DNA from: Pseudooceanicola batsensis HTCC2597
GTDB lineage: Bacteria; Pseudomonadota; Alphaproteobacteria; Rhodobacterales; Rhodobacteraceae
NCBI RefSeq assembly: GCF_000152725.1
Contig: NZ_CH724132.1
Span: forward strand, 33,385 to 97,384
Reading direction: 5' to 3'
Length of the DNA stretch: 64,000 bases
Part shown: piece by piece, positions 39,302 to 48,336 of the stretch
How positions within the stretch are numbered: position 1 is the first letter of the stretch
How the letters are laid out: each line of letters begins with the position of its first letter
Notes under the pieces: model-generated
The model's database searches: none
The model's input: the letters and a program-made list of their open reading frames with translations, nothing else
Told to the model about the DNA's origin: nothing
Made by a program: the position numbers and the translations under genes

Positions 39302-41431
39302 TTGATCGATTGCCTTTTGATCCTGCGACGGGTTTTGCTTATTCCCTTCGTGCTCCTGGCCGTTGTCTCTGGAAGTGTCGCGGCAGCAACCTCTGCTGAA
39401 TACCAGAGCGCGCCACTCACCGCGCATCTCATTAGTGTACAGGACGGCGTTCCCGAGAACACACAGACTCTGTCAGCCGGGCTTCACCTTCAACTGAACG
39501 AAAACTGGAAGACCTATTGGCGGTCGGCGGGCGAGGTGGGAATACCGCCTTCGGTCGAATGGAGCGGTTCCGAAAACGTCGCAGATGTCGAATTCATGTG
39601 GCCCGCCCCGACGCGCTTCACCGCCTTCGGCATCGAAAATTTTGGTTATGCGGGTGAAGTCGTCTTTCCGCTGCGCATAACGCTCAAAGATCCCGGCGCA
39701 CCTGTGACTCTTTCCGCGCAGGTCAAACTGCTGGTGTGCTCCAATGTCTGTGTCCCGGAAGAGTTTGACCTGTCACTTCGCCTCGGACGGGGCAACGTCA
39801 TCGACAGCACTTCGGCTGGGCTGATCGGTACGTTTTCCGAGCGCGTCCCCGAAGGGGCCAAGACGAGCGGCGTCAGCGAGGCAAATGCCTTCATCGACGA
39901 AGACCTCACGGAGTTGATCGTCAGCCTTCGCGTCGATGAACCACTCCAGTCGCCGGATGTGTTTCCCGAACTGGGTATGGGTGTTGCGCTTGGCAAACCC
40001 GATATCCGTTTGGGAGAAGAGGATCGTTTGCTTTGGGCGCGCTTGCCGATCCTCTCGTCGAATACGGATGTGACAGTGGCTCCGTCGATTACCGTCACCG
40101 ACGGCGAGAACCGGGCCTTCACGATCATCGCGGATCGCGTGGCGCAAGGAATAGCACCACCCTTTGAACTGGCCGCCACGACACCGGACATGATGGAACT
40201 GATCTGGATTGCCGCGATCGCGCTGCTGGGCGGATTGATCCTGAATGTGATGCCCTGCGTGCTGCCGGTGCTGTCCATCAAGGTGTCGTCTGTGCTCAAA
40301 CACACCGATCACGACACAACCCGTGTCCGGTTCGGTTTCGTCGCTGCCAGCGCCGGCATCATGACGTTCATGTGGGGTCTGGCGCTCGTCCTCTGGGCGC
40401 TCCAGACGGCAGGCCTCAGCGTCGGGTGGGGTTTGCAGTTTCAAAGCCCGCTGTTTCTTGCGGCGATGATCGCTGTCCTGCTCGTCTTTTCGGCAAATCT
40501 GTTCGGAGCGTTCGAGTTCGCCCTTCCACACGGCATGCAGACGCGGCTTGCAGGGGCCGGAGGACGCAACGGGTATTCCGCCGACTTTTTCACTGGCATG
40601 TTCGGTGCCGTCATGGCGACGCCTTGTTCGGCACCGTTCCTCGGCACCGCGGTGGCCTTTGCTTTGGCCGGGCGTGGCGTGGACATCCTCATCGTCTTTA
40701 CGAGCCTCGGGCTCGGCCTCGCCCTGCCCTATCTCGTCATCGCCGCGTTCCCGCGTCTGGTCGCATTCATGCCCAAGCCTGGTCGATGGATGCTGATCAT
40801 CAAAAGCGTCATGGGGGTTTTGTTGCTTGCAACCGCCGTGTGGCTGTTCTGGGTGCTCGACGGTGTCGCCGGGCTTGCGTCTGTCATCGCGGTCGCGGCG
40901 TTGTCCGGTCTCGCCGTTCTGATACTATCTCTCCCGAATGTGCAGTCCCAATTCAGGTGGTCTATTGCCATAGCCAGCCTTGTCCTGGCCATTGCCGCAG
41001 GTCCTCTCTTGCAGCAATCAGCACCTGCGCGTTCGACGCCGCAGTTGGCAATGGCTTGGATCGCATTTGATCGTTCGGAAATAGCGAAACGCGTGTCCGC
41101 AGGAGAGGTCGTTTTTGTCGATGTGACCGCTGACTGGTGTCTGACTTGCAAAGCGAACAAGACACTTATCATCGATCGGGAGCCAGTCCGGAGCGCGCTT
41201 GAAGCGCCTGGAGTCACGGCGATGCAGGCAGATTGGACACGCCCGGACACGCGCATTTCCCGCTACCTTGAGAGTTTCGGCAGATACGGCATCCCCTTCA
41301 ATGCCGTCTACGGACCATCGGCACCGAACGGCATTGTGCTGTCCGAATTGCTAAAAACCGAGGACGTGATGAACGCCTTGGCGCAAGCCAGTGGTCGGGA
41401 TGTTTCCGCAAAGGTTGCCGGACAGGAGTGA
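39302..41431 (+). CDS. scsB: ScsB/DsbD-like thiol-disulfide interchange protein
   Basis: A 709-residue protein: signal sequence, an N-terminal periplasmic domain with LLVCSNVCVPEEFDL (Cys pair), eight transmembrane helices with the central Cys pair in LNVMPCVLPV and ATPCSAPFL, and a C-terminal thioredoxin-like domain with WCLTC (Cys613, Cys616). ScsB passes electrons from cytoplasmic thioredoxin to periplasmic ScsC-type partners and is named for suppression of copper sensitivity. The start is TTG at 39302 with GGAAGGAAG upstream. A DsbA-family protein (32980) is a candidate partner. Confidence 0.85.
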   Translation: MIDCLLILRRVLLIPFVLLAVVSGSVAAATSAEYQSAPLTAHLISVQDGVPENTQTLSAGLHLQLNENWKTYWRSAGEVGIPPSVEWSGSENVADVEFMWPAPTRFTAFGIENFGYAGEVVFPLRITLKDPGAPVTLSAQVKLLVCSNVCVPEEFDLSLRLGRGNVIDSTSAGLIGTFSERVPEGAKTSGVSEANAFIDEDLTELIVSLRVDEPLQSPDVFPELGMGVALGKPDIRLGEEDRLLWARLPILSSNTDVTVAPSITVTDGENRAFTIIADRVAQGIAPPFELAATTPDMMELIWIAAIALLGGLILNVMPCVLPVLSIKVSSVLKHTDHDTTRVRFGFVAASAGIMTFMWGLALVLWALQTAGLSVGWGLQFQSPLFLAAMIAVLLVFSANLFGAFEFALPHGMQTRLAGAGGRNGYSADFFTGMFGAVMATPCSAPFLGTAVAFALAGRGVDILIVFTSLGLGLALPYLVIAAFPRLVAFMPKPGRWMLIIKSVMGVLLLATAVWLFWVLDGVAGLASVIAVAALSGLAVLILSLPNVQSQFRWSIAIASLVLAIAAGPLLQQSAPARSTPQLAMAWIAFDRSEIAKRVSAGEVVFVDVTADWCLTCKANKTLIIDREPVRSALEAPGVTAMQADWTRPDTRISRYLESFGRYGIPFNAVYGPSAPNGIVLSELLKTEDVMNALAQASGRDVSAKVAGQE

Positions 41432-41432
41432 C

Positions 41433-41456
41433 CTGCTCGACCGGGACACCGAGCAG
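41433..41456. terminator. Hairpin between convergent scsB and ccmI
   Basis: CTGCTCG (41433-41439) and CGAGCAG (41450-41456) are a 7-bp perfect stem with a 10-base loop in the 28-base gap between convergent genes. It is consistent with a bidirectional terminator; no T-run is present. Confidence 0.4.
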
Positions 41457-41459
41457 TAG

Positions 41460-42611
41460 TCAGCCGCCGAGCCGCTCAAGCGCGGCACGGACCGCCGCAC
41501 GCCGAGGATCACTGGCGGGCTGCTGCTCCAACAGCGCTTCAGCCTTGCGGTAGGCCTCAACGGCGCGATCGGGCTCCTGAAGGACGGTATAGGCATTTGC
41601 CAGCCGCATCCAACCATCCAGATCGTCCGGTTCATCCTCAAGACGCTCGGCCAGCCGCGAGACCATCGATCGGATGAACTCCGCGCGATCCGCGTCATTC
41701 ATCTCCGACGCCGCCGCGACATCTGCGGCACTCGGGCCTGGTTGCGACGTCGGCCCGCTGGGTAGATTGACGACCGGAAGGTCAGCTGCCGCTGCAATCC
41801 GGTTGATCTGCGCTGCATAGGTCTCCATCCAGGGAACGTAAGCCTCTTCCTGATTCAGTCGTGAAACAAGCAGATCGTAGGCCTTACGCGTCTCTTCTTG
41901 CTGAAAGTAATACAGAGACTCGAAGTAGGTTGCCGCAGGATTGGATGGGTCAAGGTCCAAAGCGCGATCAATGGCCAATTTCGCCCGTGGAATAACAACG
42001 CCGTCATTGGCAACCGCGACAGCCTCTGCCAGCATGGAGAATGTCGCGGAGGTGGCATCCTCCCGTTCGGCAACGACTTCGAAGGCTTCGACGGCATCGG
42101 CTGCTCTGCCCATGCGCTGATAGGTCTGGCCCAACAGCATCCACCCTTCGCTAGGGCCGCCGGTCGGATCGGATACAAGCCTTTCGCGAAGTTGTATTGC
42201 CAGCGCCGTCACTTCATCAGTCTGTGCCCGCTCCTCTGCACGGGCAGCGAAGGCCATTGAAGGAACCTCCGGCGATCCCATCGTCAGATAGTAGCCCGCG
42301 GCAATAACCGGCGCGAGGACCGCCGCGACAACGAGAGTGACTCTGCCACCATTACGGGATGATCCGGCTTTTTCTTCCGAATTGCGGGTCGTCGCGAGGA
42401 TCCGTTTCTTGATCTCGAGTCTGGCCGCTTGAGCTTCCTGTTCAGAAATCAAACCGCGGTCCATGTCTCGTTGGATTTCCCGCATCTGATCGGCGAGGAT
42501 CGCCGGTACCGCATCCCCTCTGGTGAGAGTGTTCGATTTGGACAGCAGCAGCGGGTAGAGGACAATTCCGATTGCGACCAGCGTCAAAAGAACGAAAATA
42601 CCCCAGATCAT
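41460..42611 (-). CDS. ccmI: Cytochrome c maturation protein CcmI (TPR)
   Basis: A 383-residue protein: N-terminal membrane helix (GIFVLLTLVAIGIVLYPLLL), a second helix near residue 100 (VTLVVAAVLAPVIAAGYYL) and a periplasmic TPR domain (units such as EGWMLLGQTYQRMGRAADAV and LDGWMRLANAYTVLQEPDRA). It guides apocytochrome c to the haem ligation site with CcmF and CcmH. Its start overlaps ccmH by four bases. This is the last gene of the ccmF-G-H-I operon. Confidence 0.85.
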   Translation of the reverse strand: MIWGIFVLLTLVAIGIVLYPLLLSKSNTLTRGDAVPAILADQMREIQRDMDRGLISEQEAQAARLEIKKRILATTRNSEEKAGSSRNGGRVTLVVAAVLAPVIAAGYYLTMGSPEVPSMAFAARAEERAQTDEVTALAIQLRERLVSDPTGGPSEGWMLLGQTYQRMGRAADAVEAFEVVAEREDATSATFSMLAEAVAVANDGVVIPRAKLAIDRALDLDPSNPAATYFESLYYFQQEETRKAYDLLVSRLNQEEAYVPWMETYAAQINRIAAAADLPVVNLPSGPTSQPGPSAADVAAASEMNDADRAEFIRSMVSRLAERLEDEPDDLDGWMRLANAYTVLQEPDRAVEAYRKAEALLEQQPASDPRRAAVRAALERLGG

Positions 42612-43081
42612 GACGCATCCCCCGCTTCGTTTTGCCTGAGAATTTCGGACACGGTGTTCTCATCCTCCGAGCCCAAGTCTTCAAATGCCTCTTGCTTTCG
42701 CCGACTCATCAGTAGCCCGCCACCAACGAAAACCCCGATCAGAACGAAAGCGATCGGAGCGAACCAAAGCGCGTAGGTCGCAGGCTCCAGAGGCGGTTTC
42801 AGCAGCACGTAATCCCCGTACCGCGCCCGTATGTATTCGATCACCTCCGCGTCGCTGTCTCCAACGACCAGGCGCTCGCGTACGAGCAGACGCAAGTCCC
42901 GCGCCACACCCGCGTTCGAACTGTCGATGTCCTGGTTCTGACAGACGACGCATCGTAGATCCTTGGAAATCTCCCGCGCACGCTGTTCCAATACCGGGTC
43001 GGTCAGCATTTCGTCCGGTTCCACCGCATTGGCGGCAAAGGGAAGGAGCCCGATGCAAAACGCGAAAATCAACTGTCTCAT
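42608..43081 (-). CDS. ccmH: Cytochrome c maturation protein CcmH (CycL/NrfF type)
   Basis: A 157-residue protein with signal sequence and the thiol motif RCVVCQNQ (Cys44, Cys47), then a C-terminal membrane helix (ALWFAPIAFVLIGVFVGGGLL). It reduces apocytochrome cysteines before haem attachment. ATGA coupling joins it to ccmG upstream and ccmI downstream. Confidence 0.9.
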   Translation of the reverse strand: MRQLIFAFCIGLLPFAANAVEPDEMLTDPVLEQRAREISKDLRCVVCQNQDIDSSNAGVARDLRLLVRERLVVGDSDAEVIEYIRARYGDYVLLKPPLEPATYALWFAPIAFVLIGVFVGGGLLMSRRKQEAFEDLGSEDENTVSEILRQNEAGDAS

Positions 43082-43644
43082 GAACCTGCTCCATTTGGCA
43101 GTGCGCCTGCCTGCTTCAGGGCTTGCGTGAACCGTTCGACGGCGTCCGGACCCACGACCGGCCCGACATAGCGAAACAAAACGGTGCCATCGCTATCGAC
43201 GATGAAGGTTTCCGGCACGCCCGACAGGCCCCATTCGATCCCGGTCCGGCCCGACAGGTCGGACCCGATCCGCTCGTAGGGATTGCCGAGGTCATTGAGC
43301 CACTTCACGGCATCCTCAGGTTTGTCTTTGTAGTTTATTCCGAACAACCGCATGCCGTCTCGTTCGACAAATCTTGTCAACACGGCATGTTCCGCGCGGC
43401 AGGGCACGCACCAGGACGCAAAGACATTGACCACGACCGGTCGTTCGTTGCCGACAAGATCGCTTCGGGCCAGGCCGGGTGTCTCCAACCCCGGCACGGG
43501 ATCGAGGTCGAACGCCGGGGCCGGTTGCGAGATCAGGACGGAAGGGATCTCGTTGGGATCCCGGTCGGGATTGAGCCCCCAGAGAAAAAACCCACCGAAT
43601 ATGACCGCCGCAATAAACGGCAGCCCGGCAATGAGACGTTTCAT
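43078..43644 (-). CDS. ccmG: Thiol-disulfide oxidoreductase CcmG/DsbE
   Basis: A 188-residue membrane-anchored thioredoxin-fold protein with WCVPC (Cys79, Cys82) and the cis-Pro loop SGVPETFIVD. CcmG receives electrons from CcdA and reduces CcmH and apocytochromes. A ccdA gene lies elsewhere in the window (15951). It overlaps ccmH by four bases and follows ccmF by eight. Confidence 0.9.
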   Translation of the reverse strand: MKRLIAGLPFIAAVIFGGFFLWGLNPDRDPNEIPSVLISQPAPAFDLDPVPGLETPGLARSDLVGNERPVVVNVFASWCVPCRAEHAVLTRFVERDGMRLFGINYKDKPEDAVKWLNDLGNPYERIGSDLSGRTGIEWGLSGVPETFIVDSDGTVLFRYVGPVVGPDAVERFTQALKQAGALPNGAGS

Positions 43645-43652
43645 CTTCTCTC

Positions 43653-45653
43653 CTACTCGGCAGGAACGGCATCGGTGGCTGGCTGTTTGGCACGGCGCGG
43701 CGCCCCGACCCTCAAACGGCGATCCGACAAGGACAAACAGCCACCGATCACCAGCAGGATCGAGCCGATCCAGATCAGGTTGACGAGCGGTTCATAGAGG
43801 ATCCGAAGGGTCCATGCTCCGGCGTTGTTCACTTGATCGGAGGCTGGCGTTGCAATCGACGTATAGAGATCACCCGCCAATGTGGAGCGGATGGCCGACT
43901 CCGTCGTCTGGCTTTCCGCGACCGGGTAATACCGCCGTTCCGGGAAAAGTGTCGTGACCAATTCGCCATCCCGACGCACCACAAGGGTGCCGCGATCCGC
44001 GATGTAGTTCGGCCCTTGAACCTTTGCGGCCCCTTCGAAGGTGATGTCGAACCCGGCGATCGTGACTTCGGTCCCGGGGGCGGCAAAGACGATCTCCTCA
44101 CTCTTCCATCCGGTCGAGCCGATCATCCCCATCATCAACACAGCGACGCCGGCATGGGCAAGCGTCATACCGTGAGAGGCGCGTGGCAGGTTGCGCACGC
44201 GTCTCGCGCTCTCTGCAAGGGAAACCTCGAACAGACGGATGCGTAGCGCCCATTCCCGCAGGGTCGCAAAAAGCAGCCACGCTGCGCCGAGGATGGCAAG
44301 ATAGGCCATGATCGGCCCACCGTTCAGAAGATACCATGCGGCCAAGGCTGCAATGACCGCCAGCACGGCCACGAATTGGATGCGATCGAGCAAACCGGCG
44401 ATATCAGCCCGCTTCCACGACAGGAATGGACCAAGACCCATGAACACGACCAGTGCCAGCATCATCGGAATGAAGGCCGCGTTGAAGAAAGGTGGACCGA
44501 CCGAGATCTTGTCCCCGGTGACAGCCTCCAGGATCAGTGGATAAAGCGTCCCGAACAGGACCGTTCCCGTAGCGGCGGCCAGAATGAGGTTGTTCACGAG
44601 CAGCCCGGCCTCGCGGCTGATCGGGCGAAACAGACCACCCGGCTCCATTTCGGGCGCCCGCCAGGCGTAGAGCGCCAGCGACCCACCGATGGACACGGCC
44701 AGCAGACCCAGAATGTAAAGCCCGCGCTCTGGATCGACGGCGAAGGCATGCACGGATGTAAGCAGGCCTGACCGGACGATGAACGTCCCGAGCAGCGAAA
44801 GCGAGAAAGTCAGGATGGCAAGTAGGATGGTCCAGCTTTTGAACGCGTCGCGCTTTTCGGTGACGATGGCGGAATGCAGCAGCGCCGTGCCCAGAAGCCA
44901 GGGCATGAAGCTCACGTTCTCGACCGGGTCCCAGAACCACCAGCCGCCCCAGCCCAGTTCATAATAGGCCCACCACGATCCAAGAGCGATACCTGCCGTA
45001 AGGCTGACCCACGCGGCCAATGTCCACGGGCGGACCCATCTGGCCCAGGCCGGATCGACGCGCCCTTCCAGAAGAGCCGCAACGGCAAAGGAAAACACGA
45101 TGGAGAAGCCGACATACCCGAAATACAAGAGCGGCGGGTGCATGGCGAGACCCATGTCCTGAAGCAACGGGTTGAGGTCATTGCCGTCGAGCGGCGGCGG
45201 AAACACCCGCTCGAAGGGGTTCGACGTCAGCAGCAGGAAGGACAGGAAGCCGACGCTGATCCACGCCTGCACCGACAAGGTGCGCGCCTTGGTCTCGGCG
45301 GGGATGTTCGATCCGAACCAGGCGACGCCCGCGCCGAACACCGCGAGTATCAGGATCCAGAGCAGCAGCGAACCCTCATGGCTGCCCCAGGTCCCGGCCA
45401 CCTTGTAGAGCATTGGCTTGAGCGAATGGGAGTTCTCGACGACGTTCCTGACGGTAAAATCGCTGACGATGAAAGCCTGCATCAGCGCTGCGAAGGCGAT
45501 GGCCACAAACAGCACTTGTCCTATTGCCGTCGCCTGGGCGGATTTCATCCAGACGGCATTTCTACGCGACGCACCTGCAATCGGTAGAACACTCTGAACA
45601 AGCGCAAGCGCCAGTGCGAGGGCCAGTGCGAAGTGACCAATTTCCGGGACCAT
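43653..45653 (-). CDS. ccmF: Cytochrome c haem lyase CcmF
   Basis: A 666-residue integral membrane protein with about 14 helices. The haem-handling tryptophan motif is WGGWWFWDPVENVSFMPW, and conserved blocks such as WGSHEGSLLLWI and LAMHPPLLYFGYVG (periplasmic His) are present. CcmF carries out stereospecific ligation of haem to CxxCH. It is the first gene of the operon ccmF-G-H-I. CcmA-E, which make and deliver haem to CcmE, are not in the window, so the plasmid set is partial. Confidence 0.95.
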   Translation of the reverse strand: MVPEIGHFALALALALALVQSVLPIAGASRRNAVWMKSAQATAIGQVLFVAIAFAALMQAFIVSDFTVRNVVENSHSLKPMLYKVAGTWGSHEGSLLLWILILAVFGAGVAWFGSNIPAETKARTLSVQAWISVGFLSFLLLTSNPFERVFPPPLDGNDLNPLLQDMGLAMHPPLLYFGYVGFSIVFSFAVAALLEGRVDPAWARWVRPWTLAAWVSLTAGIALGSWWAYYELGWGGWWFWDPVENVSFMPWLLGTALLHSAIVTEKRDAFKSWTILLAILTFSLSLLGTFIVRSGLLTSVHAFAVDPERGLYILGLLAVSIGGSLALYAWRAPEMEPGGLFRPISREAGLLVNNLILAAATGTVLFGTLYPLILEAVTGDKISVGPPFFNAAFIPMMLALVVFMGLGPFLSWKRADIAGLLDRIQFVAVLAVIAALAAWYLLNGGPIMAYLAILGAAWLLFATLREWALRIRLFEVSLAESARRVRNLPRASHGMTLAHAGVAVLMMGMIGSTGWKSEEIVFAAPGTEVTIAGFDITFEGAAKVQGPNYIADRGTLVVRRDGELVTTLFPERRYYPVAESQTTESAIRSTLAGDLYTSIATPASDQVNNAGAWTLRILYEPLVNLIWIGSILLVIGGCLSLSDRRLRVGAPRRAKQPATDAVPAE

Positions 45654-45718
45654 GGCGTTCTTTCCTATTCAGCGTCGGTGGGCGTCGCGTCGGACGGCTT
45701 TGGCGTCCGCGGCGGGGT

Positions 45719-46024
45719 CTATTCGTCGAGCGTTGCTTTGCGGCGACGGAACTCTTCTTCGTCGATTTCCCCATTTGCAAAGCGGCGCCTGAGCGCTTCC
45801 TGCGCGTCCGAGTCCGGGGGACGGGTGCCATTGTCCCGCAGCCTGAACACCAGAAACACCACCAATGCGATCAGCGCACCCCAGAAGGCGAGCATCATGA
45901 AGCCGCCCATAAAGCCATAGCCACTGCCCCACATGTGCCCCGTCCAGGAGCCTGGTCCATCAGCCTGCGCCATGCTGGCGGGCAAGCTGGCCAGCAACGG
46001 CAGGATCAACGCGTTCAGTTTCAT
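45719..46024 (-). CDS. SHOCT-domain membrane protein
   Basis: A 101-residue protein with signal sequence (LILPLLASLPASMAQA), one transmembrane helix (GGFMMLAFWGALIALVVFLVF) and a C-terminal SHOCT motif (ALRRRFANGEIDEEEFRRRKATL). Gly/Trp/Met residues in the periplasmic part could hold metal. It overlaps the end of the histidine kinase gene by 65 bases, so it probably belongs to the same transcript as the two-component system. Confidence 0.7.
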   Translation of the reverse strand: MKLNALILPLLASLPASMAQADGPGSWTGHMWGSGYGFMGGFMMLAFWGALIALVVFLVFRLRDNGTRPPDSDAQEALRRRFANGEIDEEEFRRRKATLDE

Positions 46025-47429
46025 CTGTTTCTCCTTCGATCAGTTCGGTTTCATCCAACGGGATGGTGACAACAGCGCGCAAACCCGCGCTGTTCTGATT
46101 GACCAGCTGGATATCGCCGCCATGGGATTGGACGATTGTCCTCGCGATTGAGAGCCCAAGCCCATAACCGCCCGTTTCCAGAGACCTCGATTGCTCGAGG
46201 CGATAGAACGGATCGAAGACCTTTTCCAACTGGTCGACGGGAATGCCGGGCCCATTGTCATCGATGTTGAGTACGAGGTTCGAACCGTGGGTCGCCCAGC
46301 TGACTTTTGCGGCACCACCGTAGCGAACGGCGTTCTCAAGCAAGTTCCTCAGTGCCCTTCGGAACGCGTTGGGTCGAAGCCGCACGGCAACATCATCACT
46401 CGGGGCAAAGGTGCAGTGTGCCGCCATATCGCTGCACAAGCTGTCCAGAAAATTGCGCAGATCGACCACTTCGGCACCTTCGGATCCGGTAAGGCCGCGT
46501 GCAAAGGTGAGCGTCGCTTCGACCATACTCTGCATCTCTTCGACCGATGCGATGAGGCTGTCCCGCGTCTCTTCTTCGTCAACCAGCTCCGCGCGGACAC
46601 GCATGGCAGTCAACGGCGAGCGTAAATCGTGGCCAAGGGCTGCGAGCATACGTGTACGATCACTGACAAACCGGGTCAGCCGTCGTTGCATGCGGTTGAA
46701 TGCGACGGTCAGATCTCTGACCTCGGTCGGCCCTGTGACCGCCAATTCGCCCACATCTTCGCCCCGGCCAAGATGGTCCGCGGCCTTCGACAGGTGCCGC
46801 AAAGGACGCGTCAGGCGCGTCATTACAAACCAGAAGATCGCCACCAGAAGCAGTCCGGCGGAAATCCCGAAGGTCAGCATCGAATAGAAAGGCCATTGGA
46901 TCGGCGGTCGCTCGAACCGCGTTCCGACATTCAGCCAACGCGCTCCCTTGATGGCGATGGACAGGTTCATTTCAACCGCTGTCAACTCTCCGCGCATCAT
47001 CGCGAGATGCATTTCTGTCATCTCGTCCGAGAGATTGGGAAGAGGCCGCAACTCGCCCTCGACCTCGTGCAATTCAACGCGAATATCCCGGCTGTAGCTG
47101 TCATCCATCAGGGCGCGTATGCGCGCTTCCACGATGCCGCCGTCCGAATGACCGGTGTGATCCACGATCGGAGCGTCCGACAGATCGAACCGGATCAGAG
47201 GCGAATTTGCCGCGCGAAGGATCGAGTCCTGCAGATCCAGCGGGGCCTCTTCGATCAACCGCGCGACATTCGCTGCGCGACCCGCGGCCTCGAATCCTAA
47301 AGCTGCACGGATCGCAAGGCTGCGCTCGTCGGCGAACAGGAACAGGCTGATCACCTGGGCCACGACAAGTGCCGCGACCACAAGCAGGATCAATTGGCCG
47401 CTCAGAGATCTCATCGCACGGCGCATCAC
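45960..47429 (-). CDS. Sensor histidine kinase
   Basis: A 489-residue kinase: helix, periplasmic domain of about 150 residues, second helix (MLTFGISAGLLLVAIFWFVM), HAMP (LTRPLRHLSKAADHLGRGED), the phospho-acceptor His267 in LAALGHDLRSPL, and an ATPase domain (N box NLLENAVRYGG; G1 DDNGPGIP; G2 GYGLGLSIA). The periplasmic region shows no obvious Cys or Met cluster. Its start overlaps the response-regulator stop by four bases. The pair sits among copper and cytochrome genes, so it may be a copper-responsive sensor. Confidence 0.85.
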   Translation of the reverse strand: MMRRAMRSLSGQLILLVVAALVVAQVISLFLFADERSLAIRAALGFEAAGRAANVARLIEEAPLDLQDSILRAANSPLIRFDLSDAPIVDHTGHSDGGIVEARIRALMDDSYSRDIRVELHEVEGELRPLPNLSDEMTEMHLAMMRGELTAVEMNLSIAIKGARWLNVGTRFERPPIQWPFYSMLTFGISAGLLLVAIFWFVMTRLTRPLRHLSKAADHLGRGEDVGELAVTGPTEVRDLTVAFNRMQRRLTRFVSDRTRMLAALGHDLRSPLTAMRVRAELVDEEETRDSLIASVEEMQSMVEATLTFARGLTGSEGAEVVDLRNFLDSLCSDMAAHCTFAPSDDVAVRLRPNAFRRALRNLLENAVRYGGAAKVSWATHGSNLVLNIDDNGPGIPVDQLEKVFDPFYRLEQSRSLETGGYGLGLSIARTIVQSHGGDIQLVNQNSAGLRAVVTIPLDETELIEGETDETERVDPAVAGQLARQHGAG

Positions 47430-48148
47430 GGCGCATCCTCGACATCGGCAGCCAGACAGTATCCGCCGTTCCGCACCGTTTTGATGACACTGGGCCTAAG
47501 TACATCCGGCTCGATTTTGCGGCGGAGACGGCTGATCTGATTGTCGATGGTGCGATCCATCGGGCCTGCCGTCCGACCAGCGGTCAGGTCAAGCAACTGG
47601 TCACGGCTGAGCACCATCCTCGCGCGTTCCAGCAGGACCGCCAGCAATTTGAACTCGGAGGTCGTCAATGGGGTCTCGGTGGTGGACTCGTCAATCAGCA
47701 CCTGCCGGTCGGTATCCAGTATCCAGTGCGCAAAAGAGACTTTCCTCCCAGCGAGGCTTCCGGCCACAGGTTCGTCGCGGTTGCTTCTCCGAAGAACCGA
47801 CTTGATGCGGGCGAGCAGTTCTCGTGGATTGAACGGCTTGGCGAGATAATCGTCCGCACCGATTTCCAGACCCACGATCCGATCCGTTTCCTCACCAAGC
47901 GCCGTCAGCATGATGATCGGAAGATCACCCTCTGGCGCAAGTCTGCGGCAAACCGACAAACCGTCCTCGCCCGGCATCATGACATCGAGCACGAGGAGGT
48001 CGAAGTGACCAGTGGCCAGCTTGGCATCCATCTCCACGGCATCCCTGGCGACGGTCGTGCGCATTCCGTTCTTCTCCAGGAAGCGCGCGACGCTTTCGCG
48101 TATCTGAGCGTGGTCGTCCACGATAAGGATATGAGGTGGCGGTCCCAT
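47426..48148 (-). CDS. OmpR-family response regulator
   Basis: A 240-residue regulator with receiver domain (phospho-accepting Asp55 in LLVLDVMMPG) and winged-helix DNA-binding domain (TVDRQISRLRRKI-like segment NQISRLRRKIEPD and a final GYCLA). It is encoded upstream of the kinase. The intergenic region to the left end of its gene holds two TGTATCC repeats in inverted orientation (48195-48239), consistent with autoregulation and control of the divergent rhodanese gene. Confidence 0.85.
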   Translation of the reverse strand: MGPPPHILIVDDHAQIRESVARFLEKNGMRTTVARDAVEMDAKLATGHFDLLVLDVMMPGEDGLSVCRRLAPEGDLPIIMLTALGEETDRIVGLEIGADDYLAKPFNPRELLARIKSVLRRSNRDEPVAGSLAGRKVSFAHWILDTDRQVLIDESTTETPLTTSEFKLLAVLLERARMVLSRDQLLDLTAGRTAGPMDRTIDNQISRLRRKIEPDVLRPSVIKTVRNGGYCLAADVEDAP

Positions 48149-48194
48149 GGCGTCCTTCCTAGATCATCGTTGCATTCTGTTTCATGGGCAGAAT

Positions 48195-48239
48195 TGTAGC
48201 CGTTTGTATCAGGTCAGTCCCTTGCTACAGATGGATACA
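48195..48239. promoter_or_regulatory. Two facing TGTATCC-type direct-repeat sites
   Basis: On the plus strand TGTAGCCGTTTGTATC (48195-48210). On the minus strand TGTATCCATCTGTAGC (48224-48239). Each has two TGTA(T/G)C units 10 bp apart, and the sites face each other across 13 bases. They lie between the divergent response-regulator gene and the rhodanese gene, an ideal place for an autoregulatory OmpR-family site. Confidence 0.6.
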
Positions 48240-48336
48240 AATCTGTGCCTGCACCGTGTCGTGCTCCCGGGTAGCGTCGCGCGTATGTTATGTGACCTTT
48301 GGGATCGCAACCGATCAAAGGATGAGGTTTTCGAAT

